This document shows, in pieces, positions 26,765 to 35,295 of a stretch of 64,000 nt of DNA (the stretch's first letter is position 1; each line of letters opens with the position of its first letter). Source of the DNA: Acidimicrobiia bacterium (GTDB lineage Bacteria > Actinomycetota > Acidimicrobiia > Acidimicrobiales > Bin134). The position numbers and the translations under genes are program-made. The DNA is taken from positions 42,302-106,301 of the forward strand of contig JAJEGM010000013.1 of assembly GCA_022819825.1 (NCBI GenBank). The letters are read 5' to 3'. The notes beneath the pieces are model-generated. The model was not told the origin of the DNA and made no database searches. It saw nothing but the letters and a program-made list of their open reading frames with translations.

Positions 26765-26836
26765 GGGCGGGTCGTGCAATGGGAAGTTGCCCAACTCCCT
26801 CTTGAATCAACGCCGCTGGAGTTGGAAAATCTGGTG

Positions 26837-27184
26837 ATGGCGTGGCTCGTCTGTGACGACCGGGTGCTGGCCACCGTGGAGATTGCCACCGGATGGCGGG
26901 AACGGGCCCTCGGGCTGTTGGGCCGCGACGAGTTCGACAATGCGCTGCTGCTTCGGCCGGCGTTCTCGGTGCACACCTTGGGGATGCGGTTTCCCATCGA
27001 CGTGGCCTATTTGGACCGCGATCTGGTGGTGCTGAAAGCAGCCACCATGGCCCGGTTTCGGATCGGTCTGCCAGTGTGGCGGGCCCGGGCGGTGCTGGAG
27101 GCCGAGGCCGGTTCGTTTGCCCGCTGGGGGCTAAAGCCCGGCAACCGATTGGAAGTGCGGCAGACTGCATGGGAGAGGGGATAG
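26837..27184 (+). CDS. DUF192 family protein
   Basis: 115 residues with the DUF192 pattern ERALGLLGRDEFDNALLL, then HTLGMRFPIDVAYLDRDLVVL and EAEAGSFARWGLKPGNRL. The family is small and often exported or membrane-proximal; here no signal peptide is seen. I chose the ATG at 26837 because the family sequence begins MAWLVCDDRVLA. A GTG at 26774 would add 21 residues with no similarity. Function is unknown. Confidence 0.75.
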   Translation: MAWLVCDDRVLATVEIATGWRERALGLLGRDEFDNALLLRPAFSVHTLGMRFPIDVAYLDRDLVVLKAATMARFRIGLPVWRARAVLEAEAGSFARWGLKPGNRLEVRQTAWERG

Positions 27185-27211
27185 CGGTCAACCGACCACG
27201 AGGGAGGTGGC

Positions 27212-28039
27212 ATGACTGGAAGGCTGGTTTTGGTTGCCACCCCGATCGGCAACCTGGGCGACCTGTCCCCGAGGGCCGTGGAAGTGCTGGCCGACGCTGA
27301 CGTGGTGGCCTGCGAGGACACTCGCCGCACTGGAAAGCTGCTGGCCCATGCCGGGGTGAGCGCACCCCGGCTGCTGGTTGTGAACGAGCACACCGAGGCC
27401 GCGGGTGCCGACGAGATCGCCCAATTGGTGGCGGGCGGCAACACCGTGGTGTTGGTGACCGATGCCGGTACCCCGGCTGTGTCTGATCCGGGGTCCAGAG
27501 TGGTCGAAGCGGTTCTGGACGCGGGGGGCGAGGTGGAGGCGGTGCCCGGCCCGTCGGCCGCCCTCGCCGCCTTGGTGGTGAGCGGCCTTCCCACCGGGCG
27601 CTTCTGCTTTGAGGGCTTTCTGCCCCGAAAGGGCCGACACCGGGCCGAGCGGATCCGAGAGCTGGGCCAGGAGTCCCGCACCATGGTGCTGTTCGAAGCC
27701 CCTCACCGGCTGGCTCGCACCCTGGGTGATCTGGCCTCGGCCCTGGGAGGCGATCGGGCAGTGGCCATCGTGCGGGAGCAGACCAAGCTGCACGAGGAGG
27801 TATGGCGGGGCACGCTGGCCGATGCCGTTGCACGGGCCGACGGCACCGAGCCACGAGGCGAGCACGTTCTGGTGGTGGCCGGTTGCCCCGATCCTGCACC
27901 GCCCTCCGAATCCCAAATCAGGATGGCACTCAATGAGCGGCTAGCCGACGGCTTGTCCCGTCGGGATGCCGCCGCCGCCGTGGCCGACGACCTCGGCGTA
28001 TCCCGACGAGCCGTGTACCAGATGAGTCTGGAAGACTGA
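27212..28039 (+). CDS. rsmI: 16S rRNA (cytidine1402-2'-O)-methyltransferase
   Basis: 275-residue SAM-dependent methylase of the tetrapyrrole-methylase fold. Motifs are LVATPIGNLGDLSPRA near 5-20, ACEDTRRTGKLL near 33, VTDAGTPAVSDPG near 86 and FYGFLP-like FCFEGFLPRKG near 130. A strong GAGGGAGGTGGC precedes the ATG. The C-terminal domain holds a helix-turn-helix-like end (DLGVSRRAVYQM). Location next to DUF192 and ychF is consistent with a housekeeping role. Confidence 0.95.
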   Translation: MTGRLVLVATPIGNLGDLSPRAVEVLADADVVACEDTRRTGKLLAHAGVSAPRLLVVNEHTEAAGADEIAQLVAGGNTVVLVTDAGTPAVSDPGSRVVEAVLDAGGEVEAVPGPSAALAALVVSGLPTGRFCFEGFLPRKGRHRAERIRELGQESRTMVLFEAPHRLARTLGDLASALGGDRAVAIVREQTKLHEEVWRGTLADAVARADGTEPRGEHVLVVAGCPDPAPPSESQIRMALNERLADGLSRRDAAAAVADDLGVSRRAVYQMSLED

Positions 28040-28087
28040 CCCTTCCAGAGACCCCAACCACTGGCCCCAACCGGCCCAGGAGTCCCC

Positions 28088-28552
28088 ATGAGCAACGTCA
28101 AGCCCATTCCCGACGACTATCCCCGGATCACCCCCTACCTGTGCGTGGACGACGCGGCCGCGGCTATCGACTTTATGGTCGAGGTGTTCGACGCCACCGA
28201 GCGCATGAGGATCTCTGCGCCGGGCGGCATGATCGGCCACGCCGAAGTGGCCATCGGCGACGGGCTCGTCATGGTGTCCGACGAGTACCCCGAGATGGGG
28301 GTGCTCGGGCCGAAATCCATCGGCGGCACCGCGGTCACCATCAGCGTCTACGTGGAAGACGCCGACGCCACCTACGCCAAAGCTGTTGCAGCCGGAGCCA
28401 CCGCTGAGCGGCCGGTGGAAACCCAGTTCTATGGCGACCGGGGTGGCATGTTCGTCGACCCGTTCGGCCACCGCTGGCACGTAGCCACCCACGTGGAGGA
28501 TGTGCCCCCCGACGAGATGGCCCGACGCTCAGCCGAGATGTTCGGGGAGTAA
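28088..28552 (+). CDS. VOC-family (glyoxalase/PhnB-like) protein
   Basis: 154 residues with the repeated beta-alpha-beta-beta-beta fold of the VOC superfamily. The pattern YLCVDDAAAAIDFMVEVF near 20 and a later DPFGHRWHVATHVED match PhnB/glyoxalase-like domains with a metal-binding His near the end. ATG follows an AGGAG. The substrate is unknown. The gene ends at the edge of a C16 homopolymer. Confidence 0.85.
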   Translation: MSNVKPIPDDYPRITPYLCVDDAAAAIDFMVEVFDATERMRISAPGGMIGHAEVAIGDGLVMVSDEYPEMGVLGPKSIGGTAVTISVYVEDADATYAKAVAAGATAERPVETQFYGDRGGMFVDPFGHRWHVATHVEDVPPDEMARRSAEMFGE

Positions 28553-28568
28553 CCCCCCCCCCCCCCCC
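28553..28568. repeat. C16 homopolymer
   Basis: Sixteen uninterrupted C bases lie directly after the VOC gene stop and 77 bases before the start of the large Fn3 gene. A homopolymer this long in a GC-rich genome is prone to length change. It may also be an assembly or sequencing weak spot. It marks the left edge of the accessory island. Confidence 0.85.
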
Positions 28569-28645
28569 ATGTCCGAACTGTTGCTTGGTCAGGTCTGCTG
28601 GGGGTGACGCTGGGGTTGGGTGGGCTGTAGGTAGCATTTGGCGGT

Positions 28646-31600
28646 ATGGGCAGGCGTTTGTGGGCTGTGGTGTTGGTGTGGTTGTTGGTGTCGGTTGGGG
28701 TGGGGGTGCCTGTTGGGGCGCAGTCTTCAGAGGGTTTTCCAGTTCCTTCTGAGCCTCCTGCGGGGGGCGGGGGCGGGTTGGTAGCGGGGCAGGTTGACGG
28801 GGTTTTGGGGGGCGGGGAAGACGGGTTCGCAGAGGTTGAGGCGGAGCCGGGTTCGCCTCCTTTGGATGGCCCGTTGGATGAGGGTTTGGGCCGTTTGGAC
28901 GTGTCGGGCGCGCATGGTCCGGTTTCGGGCCAGGTGGGGGTGGCGGGTCCGGTTGCGGATGTGTTCGGGGGCGGTTTTTTGGAGGCGCCGGTTGAGGTGG
29001 AGGCGGTGGAGGGTCCTGCGCCTGAGGGGTTCGGGGGTTTGGCGATGTGCGCGGGCGGGTCTGTGTGCGGGAGCGCCCAGATTCTTCCCGGGCCGACGGG
29101 GTTGTCGTGTTCGGTGACGGCTTCGGTGATCGTGTTCTCGTGGAACGCGGTGTCGGGGGCTGATGACTATACGGCGAAGTTGCAGTTGGCTTCGGGGCGG
29201 GGCGGCCAGACAGTGAGGACGACTTCTGGGACGACGGCGGTGTATGCGGGCTTGTCGTCTTCTACCAGGTATTACATCGGGGTGCACTCGAATGTGGGGG
29301 GTGTGGCCCAGTATTACTCGGGGGTGTACTGCACCACCGCGGTGGGCCCGCCGGTTTGCGGGGCGGTGTCTGGGAGCGGCGCTCAACTGTATTGGAGGGC
29401 CGATTCGAGGGTGCATCAGTGGTATGTGGGCCGGGCGACCACTGGCGGCCAGTATGTGGACGGCAGGGCGTTGGCGGGGTCGGTTTTGTCGACGGTTTTC
29501 ACCGGGTTGGCGGCGAATGTGGACTATACGTTCTTTTTCTGGTGGCGGGCGTCGCCCACAAGTGTTTGGAATCAGGTGCATCCCAGCGCGGTGTGCACTA
29601 CGACGGCGCCGCCTGCGGCGCCTGTTGTGTCTTGTACTGCGACGGCGAGCACGATCACGGTGAACTGGGAGCCTGCGAGGGGCGCTTCGCGGTATCGGGT
29701 GAGCAGGGGCAGCGGGTGGGCGTCGGCTTCGGGGCTGTCGCATTTGTTCTCGAATCTGGCGGACTCCACGGCCTATTCGGTGCGGGTGCAGGGGTGGAAC
29801 TCTGCGGGCTGGGGCCAGACCGGCACGGCGAGCTGCACGACTCTGGCGTCGGTCCTGCCCGCGCCCACGGGCTTGGAGTGCGAGGCTTCTCCTACCCAGA
29901 TCAGGTTCTCCTGGGATGCGGTGGCGGGCGCGGACGGCTATTCGGCGAAGGTCCAGCTGGCCGTGCCGAACAGCGCGCAGACCGAGATGCGCACTGCATC
30001 CACCACAGTGGTGTTCGGCGGTCTGGTGCCGTCCACGAGGTACTGGGTGAGCGTGCTGGCGGTCAAAGGCGGCAAAGCCCAGCACTTCACAGGCGTGTAC
30101 TGCACCACCCTGGCCGACATCGCGGCGCCGGTCCTGTCGTGTACGGCGACCTCGACGAGCGTGTCGGTGTCGTGGCCGACGGCCGATGACGCCACAAAGT
30201 ACCGGGCCAGGATCGGCGGCGGGGCCTGGACCGACGACATCGAGCCCGACCCCCATGCGACTAGTGTGGCCCACGTGTTCACCGGGCTGGCGGCGGGCAT
30301 GCTGCACACGGTCACCGTGCAGTCGGGCAGCACAGCAGGCTGGGGGCGGGCCGGGACAGTCCGGTGCGCGACCGCGGCGGCGGGCGTGTCCTGCGACGAC
30401 ACCACGTCGACCAGCGTGGTGCTGGAATGGGACGACAGAAGCGACGCCCAGTACTGGTACGCGGCCATCTCGAAGGGCACCGGGTACACCGGCGGACGCA
30501 CCCACGGCAGGCTCATCAGACAGGGGGACTCCACCGAGTTCACCGGCCTGACCAGAGCCACCCGCCACATCATGCTGCTGTGGTGGTACGGCACCGACAA
30601 CCAATGGCACCGGACCACCCCTCCCCCCGAGTGCTGGACCAGACACCTCGACACCCCGGTGCTGACCGGGCACACCACCGGCGGCAACACCATAACCATC
30701 CAATGGCAACCCGTCGACGGCGCCCAGCGCTACCAGGTAAAGATCAGCCCAGCGGGCGCGTCCGGCACCGCCGGCCAAAGCGAGCAGCCCTGGAAGACGG
30801 TGGTTTCCACCGGCACATTCCACACCTTCACCGAACGCACGCCCGGCACCCGGTACACCGTGCAGCTCCGGGCGGTGGACCACCAGGGCAACAACAGCGC
30901 GGCCGCCACAGCCGACCACGACGCGTCCCCCACCCGCTGCGAAGCCACCACCGCCACCAGCATTACGCTGGCCTGGGACGACACCAACAAAGAATACGAG
31001 TGGCGCATAGCCCGGATCACGGGCATCAACCAGTACGCGAACACCACGGTGTTTCAGAAAGGGTCGGCTACGACAGCAGAGTTCACTACTCTCGAATCCG
31101 GCACACAACACTGGTTCAGAGTCGAGCGTCGAATGGCAAGCACCGACGCGTGGGAGGCGTACACACCGTTCCCCCACTGCTACACGAGTCCGAGCAGCCC
31201 GGTGCTCGCCCCCTGCCCCCAGGCAGCCGACGTCGACGGGACGATCCGCTGGGAGCCCAACGGGGCCGACTACTACCGGATAACCCTCGACAGCACCCCA
31301 ACCGATCCTGAGTGGATCATCACAAACTCAACCGCCTACACCTTCACCGGACTCGCAGAAGGAAAGACCTACGACATCGCCGTCCAAGCCCGGAACCCCC
31401 AAGGCTGGTCACAAGACAGCATTTGCAACCTGAAGACACTCCCGCCAATTTCAAACACACTGATCACCACTACTGGCAGTTACTACTTCACAGAGGGAAC
31501 TGTAAAGGGAGTCCTCTACGCCGCTCAAACAGCAATCGACAACTATGCATCAAACAAACCCAACATCTGGAATAGCTGCAGGAGCACTATAGACGCAACA

Positions 31601-32728
31601 CGACTTGCGGCTGTAATGCTATCCATACCTCCAGGAGAAGCAGGCAACTCGCTGTCGGCAGCAGCAGTGCCATCTCCTATGACTCTTGGCAGGTCAGACA
31701 ACCGAACACACCAAATTAGAACAAACGAAAATAATGTCACAGCTAGTCTGAATTTGCGAACGTATTCTCATATAGAGGAAGCAACAAACCAGCGAGCACA
31801 CTGGAGTCCAGGAGTAGGGCTATGGCAGATCGACAATATCGGTCCGGACGTATATCTAAACCATGCAGAGCGGGCAGATATTACAAAAGGAGGAGTAGTA
31901 GTAGCAGACCTATTGCTGAGTAGACACTGTAGTGATATGAGCAACGACAAAGGGCTTAGAGATATCCTCAACGCACGGTGGTACGGCTGCAAGCCTACAA
32001 AAGAAGAGGTAGATGAGGAAGGGAAGAAGCAACTTGTAGAGATGCCAGATGCCTGCTACAAGAGATATATTCAGGACTCCGACAGCATCTACAAGAGTGG
32101 TATGTTGAACATCCGAGTGGAGGAGAAAGATTCACAAGGTAACGCGTTAGATCAAGTAGACGGTGGCATACGCGAACGACTGTGTCGATGGACTTCGAAT
32201 CAAGTGCCCATGCTGTGCTATCTGTACGACACAGGCAAACCACAAGGGGCTGTGATCGACGATTCTCCCGACGGTGGAAAAGGAGCTAATCCTCTTACAC
32301 CTTATCCAAGTGCGTTCATTTCTTTAACTGATTCTGTTACTGGAGCAAGGTATGCAGTTTGGCCTTCCAGATGGCCTACTTCCACAAGTCAAATGTCATG
32401 GCCTACGGAATTCGTTTCGTCAAGTATGACGATATATCGGGCTGTAAAACGCGGGGAATTTGTTCGGTGCAGTCCCGGCTATAACCCGATAGAGAATGAA
32501 GGCGATGATAAAGGTACCTGCCATGGGGAGACATATGCGCCGTTTGGGTCCACAAAGGTGGTTGTTCCCAAGGCTGGTGATAACACAGTTGAAGGCTGGT
32601 TTAACTCCTCAGTGCCTTATCGTGAGGGTGGCACCGAAGCAGACAACCACAGGCTTCAAGTCCAACATTGTGGGGCTATTGTATTCTCTCAAATTGACCA
32701 CGCGTTATGTTGGTGGGAAGACATATGA
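28646..32728 (+). CDS. secreted Fn3-repeat protein with transglycosylase-like C-terminus
   Basis: 1360 residues. A signal peptide (RRLWAVVLVWLLVSVGVGV, cleavage near AQSSEG) leads to a Gly/Pro/Val-rich spacer. About nine Fn3-like domains follow (149-932), most with an Ser-Cys start and a Cys-Thr-Thr end, suggesting one disulfide per domain. The C-terminal region (about 940-1360) has E998 in PPGEAG and GLWQID at 1058-1063, resembling a lytic-transglycosylase/lysozyme core, which is inferred. Base composition changes along the gene: G-rich, then C-rich, then AT-rich from about 31440. It probably binds and remodels cell-wall glycan outside the cell. Confidence 0.8.
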   Translation: MGRRLWAVVLVWLLVSVGVGVPVGAQSSEGFPVPSEPPAGGGGGLVAGQVDGVLGGGEDGFAEVEAEPGSPPLDGPLDEGLGRLDVSGAHGPVSGQVGVAGPVADVFGGGFLEAPVEVEAVEGPAPEGFGGLAMCAGGSVCGSAQILPGPTGLSCSVTASVIVFSWNAVSGADDYTAKLQLASGRGGQTVRTTSGTTAVYAGLSSSTRYYIGVHSNVGGVAQYYSGVYCTTAVGPPVCGAVSGSGAQLYWRADSRVHQWYVGRATTGGQYVDGRALAGSVLSTVFTGLAANVDYTFFFWWRASPTSVWNQVHPSAVCTTTAPPAAPVVSCTATASTITVNWEPARGASRYRVSRGSGWASASGLSHLFSNLADSTAYSVRVQGWNSAGWGQTGTASCTTLASVLPAPTGLECEASPTQIRFSWDAVAGADGYSAKVQLAVPNSAQTEMRTASTTVVFGGLVPSTRYWVSVLAVKGGKAQHFTGVYCTTLADIAAPVLSCTATSTSVSVSWPTADDATKYRARIGGGAWTDDIEPDPHATSVAHVFTGLAAGMLHTVTVQSGSTAGWGRAGTVRCATAAAGVSCDDTTSTSVVLEWDDRSDAQYWYAAISKGTGYTGGRTHGRLIRQGDSTEFTGLTRATRHIMLLWWYGTDNQWHRTTPPPECWTRHLDTPVLTGHTTGGNTITIQWQPVDGAQRYQVKISPAGASGTAGQSEQPWKTVVSTGTFHTFTERTPGTRYTVQLRAVDHQGNNSAAATADHDASPTRCEATTATSITLAWDDTNKEYEWRIARITGINQYANTTVFQKGSATTAEFTTLESGTQHWFRVERRMASTDAWEAYTPFPHCYTSPSSPVLAPCPQAADVDGTIRWEPNGADYYRITLDSTPTDPEWIITNSTAYTFTGLAEGKTYDIAVQARNPQGWSQDSICNLKTLPPISNTLITTTGSYYFTEGTVKGVLYAAQTAIDNYASNKPNIWNSCRSTIDATRLAAVMLSIPPGEAGNSLSAAAVPSPMTLGRSDNRTHQIRTNENNVTASLNLRTYSHIEEATNQRAHWSPGVGLWQIDNIGPDVYLNHAERADITKGGVVVADLLLSRHCSDMSNDKGLRDILNARWYGCKPTKEEVDEEGKKQLVEMPDACYKRYIQDSDSIYKSGMLNIRVEEKDSQGNALDQVDGGIRERLCRWTSNQVPMLCYLYDTGKPQGAVIDDSPDGGKGANPLTPYPSAFISLTDSVTGARYAVWPSRWPTSTSQMSWPTEFVSSSMTIYRAVKRGEFVRCSPGYNPIENEGDDKGTCHGETYAPFGSTKVVVPKAGDNTVEGWFNSSVPYREGGTEADNHRLQVQHCGAIVFSQIDHALCWWEDI

Positions 32729-32747
32729 ATTGTGTGAGTGTATCTAA

Positions 32748-35252
32748 ATGGTGCCTTTGAGTCCAACAGATAGATTGCCCAAAAGGGCATTGTATGCATT
32801 GTGCGGGCTCCTGCTGATAGCATTTACCATAAACAGCTGTGGAGAAGGAGATAAATCCAAGGTTAGCGAAAGAGATGCAGTCGATACTTCTGCTGAAGAC
32901 TCTCGAAAGGCTAAACATTCAGACGGGGACATCTCCTTCAATTCTGATGTATCCACTGATGAAGATGATTCTGTTTTTGTTTCGGAGAGCGAGGACAGTG
33001 AGCCAGTAGTCGGCTCTGTGGTCGCTGAAGATGGACAGGGTGTGGTGAGTGCTGTTGAGCTGCATAGGGATCCATTACTAGGAGAGATAGAACAAGAAAC
33101 AGATGAGAGTATAGCCGATGCAATAGAACCAGATACCAGTGGAACATATCATTCAGCTCAAGAGAATCCGGATGTTGTCTGGGAAATAGGAGCAATAGCG
33201 CTGGATGACAGGACACAAGACAAAACAGTGAAACTTGTGCTGGACTCGATCACTCTTAATGACTGTGTAATGCGCGGAGAAATTCACAACCATTCAAACG
33301 ATCTATACGCGAGACATGTGACCGTAACTGTTGCAGCCCTGGACAGTGAAAATAGTGTGGAATGGCATTGGCCTCTAACCATTATGCCTGGTGAGACTGC
33401 CCCATTTGAAGTGGAAATAAATTGGTTTCCACATGTCTATAACCACGATAATCCAGCTGGCTCTATGCAGTATCTCCTCAATGCTGAGAATTGGGAAGTA
33501 TTTAGGAATACGAGTTTTGACATTACTGCAGAACTATCTTTGGTGCCAGACGTAGGACGAGCATTTACCGTTAACGCAGATAGGACCGAACATATAGCTC
33601 TATATCAAAATCGAACCCATAAGTTTCTGGTATATGACGAAAGAGCTCTAGAATCAGAGATGTCGGAGGACTGGTACCAGTATGGCAGAGAATATTCCCC
33701 TAAAACACGAGCTTCATTCGATCTCACATTTCCCGAGGGAATGATCAGAAGTAAAGATATCGAGCCTATAGTGTCAAAGTTTAATTTATACCAATTTACG
33801 GACATCTATTATACTCCCTCTTGGCTATACCCTGAGGTTTATGTCGAAGGCGTTCATGACCTTGTATCGAATGTTAGAGTGTACCAGGCGTATAAATCTG
33901 GCACTAGAATCGTTGATGTCTGGGAACTTATTCCTCACTTGGTATCAGAGCAAGTGGATTCACAAGGCTTGCTGATTGACCGTCAATTTATTCCAAAAAG
34001 TGATTTCACCAGCTACAGTTTGTCGCCTGGCGAGGAGGCATATATTCAATTATTGGAGCCCTACTACGATTATAGTGACTTTCCAAATCGTAGTTCAGAA
34101 AGAATTTTGCCTGTAAACTATCCAGAGCACATCGGAGGAGGTGAGTACTTGTCAGCTTTGGATAGGTCACAATTTGATCTATATCCCCTATGGCTGGGGG
34201 CCGTTAGTCACAGTAGTGTCTCTTCTAACTCAGGACCCTTGAAAGAGTTGGCCACAGCGGCGAATCACACATGTTTTGCTTCTGGTGCATTGCGTAAGGG
34301 AGATTTTTACCTTGTGGGACAAACACCGTATCAGCGAGTTCGTGATTTGGGATTTTACGGAAAGTTGTCTTACTATGATCATGACAATTCCGTTGGCAAT
34401 GGGATAATGATAGAACAGGATTCCCTTACATCTAATGGTGATACAATCCGCGGGCTTGTTTATAATGAGTCGAATGATAGCTACGCAGTCGACGTCAAAG
34501 TCCATGCCATTGATACCGAGACAAATCTCCTGATGGGTGAGTGGCTATGGCCTTTGTCCATTCAACCCGGCGAGCATGCACCTTTTGAAATCCAGCATTC
34601 TACGTCGAATTTCGATTTGGAGAAAATAGAGTTTCAGATAACAGCCATCTTATCTGAAACAGTAGATAGCACCCGCTCCTTTTTGATCGACTTTTATTCA
34701 GGTGGAAGAGTCTACGGGGAGCAATTCATGGACTTGTACGACTATAGGCCCTACGATTCAGAATATTACAAAATAGAAGCTGAACATTATTTAGATAGAC
34801 GGGCGATGAGCAATAGCGGACGCCGTAGTCGTTTTACTAAGGACGAATTCTTGAAAATATATGACGGTGTAATGTCGGCGGAAGATATAGAAGAGCTGGA
34901 ATTATTCGGATTTGGAGACTTGTATGCTCGATTACAGGCTCCTGACTCACACCCAGAGTTAGCCAAAATAGTCATGACTCAATACATTGAACATCTACGT
35001 GCATTCGTCGCCATACTTGACGATGATGAAAGAGTCGTTGAGGTCAACGAGTTGACTCCATTCACACCGGTGTATGGCCATTCAAATGTGGATAAAACAT
35101 ACGTAACTGTAGACAGAATCCCGGCTCCTAATCTCTGGTCGCCGAACGCGGTGCGTTTGTTGGTTACGATTCCCTATGAAGATGAAGCTGATATGGAAGC
35201 TGGCTATGGCTATCAGGTGTGGATAGGCGGGGCGAGCGAGCCTGTGGGGTGA
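32748..35252 (+). CDS. two-repeat FxLYD-like lipoprotein of foreign origin
   Basis: 834 residues, low-GC codons. KRALYALCGLLLIAFTINSC is a lipoprotein signal with C31 as the lipidated residue, followed by an acidic Ser/Asp/Glu linker. The body is two repeats of about 350 residues. Each begins with an FxLYD-type module (around 160-240 and 551-635, with PGETAPFEV and PGEHAPFEI) and ends in a similar domain (FTDIYYTP...VDVWELIP and FGDLYARL...VEVNELTP). Role is unknown. It starts 20 bp after the Fn3 gene, so the pair is probably co-expressed on the cell surface. Confidence 0.8.
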   Translation: MVPLSPTDRLPKRALYALCGLLLIAFTINSCGEGDKSKVSERDAVDTSAEDSRKAKHSDGDISFNSDVSTDEDDSVFVSESEDSEPVVGSVVAEDGQGVVSAVELHRDPLLGEIEQETDESIADAIEPDTSGTYHSAQENPDVVWEIGAIALDDRTQDKTVKLVLDSITLNDCVMRGEIHNHSNDLYARHVTVTVAALDSENSVEWHWPLTIMPGETAPFEVEINWFPHVYNHDNPAGSMQYLLNAENWEVFRNTSFDITAELSLVPDVGRAFTVNADRTEHIALYQNRTHKFLVYDERALESEMSEDWYQYGREYSPKTRASFDLTFPEGMIRSKDIEPIVSKFNLYQFTDIYYTPSWLYPEVYVEGVHDLVSNVRVYQAYKSGTRIVDVWELIPHLVSEQVDSQGLLIDRQFIPKSDFTSYSLSPGEEAYIQLLEPYYDYSDFPNRSSERILPVNYPEHIGGGEYLSALDRSQFDLYPLWLGAVSHSSVSSNSGPLKELATAANHTCFASGALRKGDFYLVGQTPYQRVRDLGFYGKLSYYDHDNSVGNGIMIEQDSLTSNGDTIRGLVYNESNDSYAVDVKVHAIDTETNLLMGEWLWPLSIQPGEHAPFEIQHSTSNFDLEKIEFQITAILSETVDSTRSFLIDFYSGGRVYGEQFMDLYDYRPYDSEYYKIEAEHYLDRRAMSNSGRRSRFTKDEFLKIYDGVMSAEDIEELELFGFGDLYARLQAPDSHPELAKIVMTQYIEHLRAFVAILDDDERVVEVNELTPFTPVYGHSNVDKTYVTVDRIPAPNLWSPNAVRLLVTIPYEDEADMEAGYGYQVWIGGASEPVG

Positions 35253-35295
35253 AGTCAGTACAGGCTTGGGGTGTCGAGGTAGGTAGGGTGAGGCG

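Noticed and set aside
28727..31177. Long open frame antisense to the Fn3 gene (816 residues)
   Set aside because: It is an artefact of the GC-rich, repeat-containing gene on the plus strand. It has arginine/proline-rich, low-complexity translation and no family signal.
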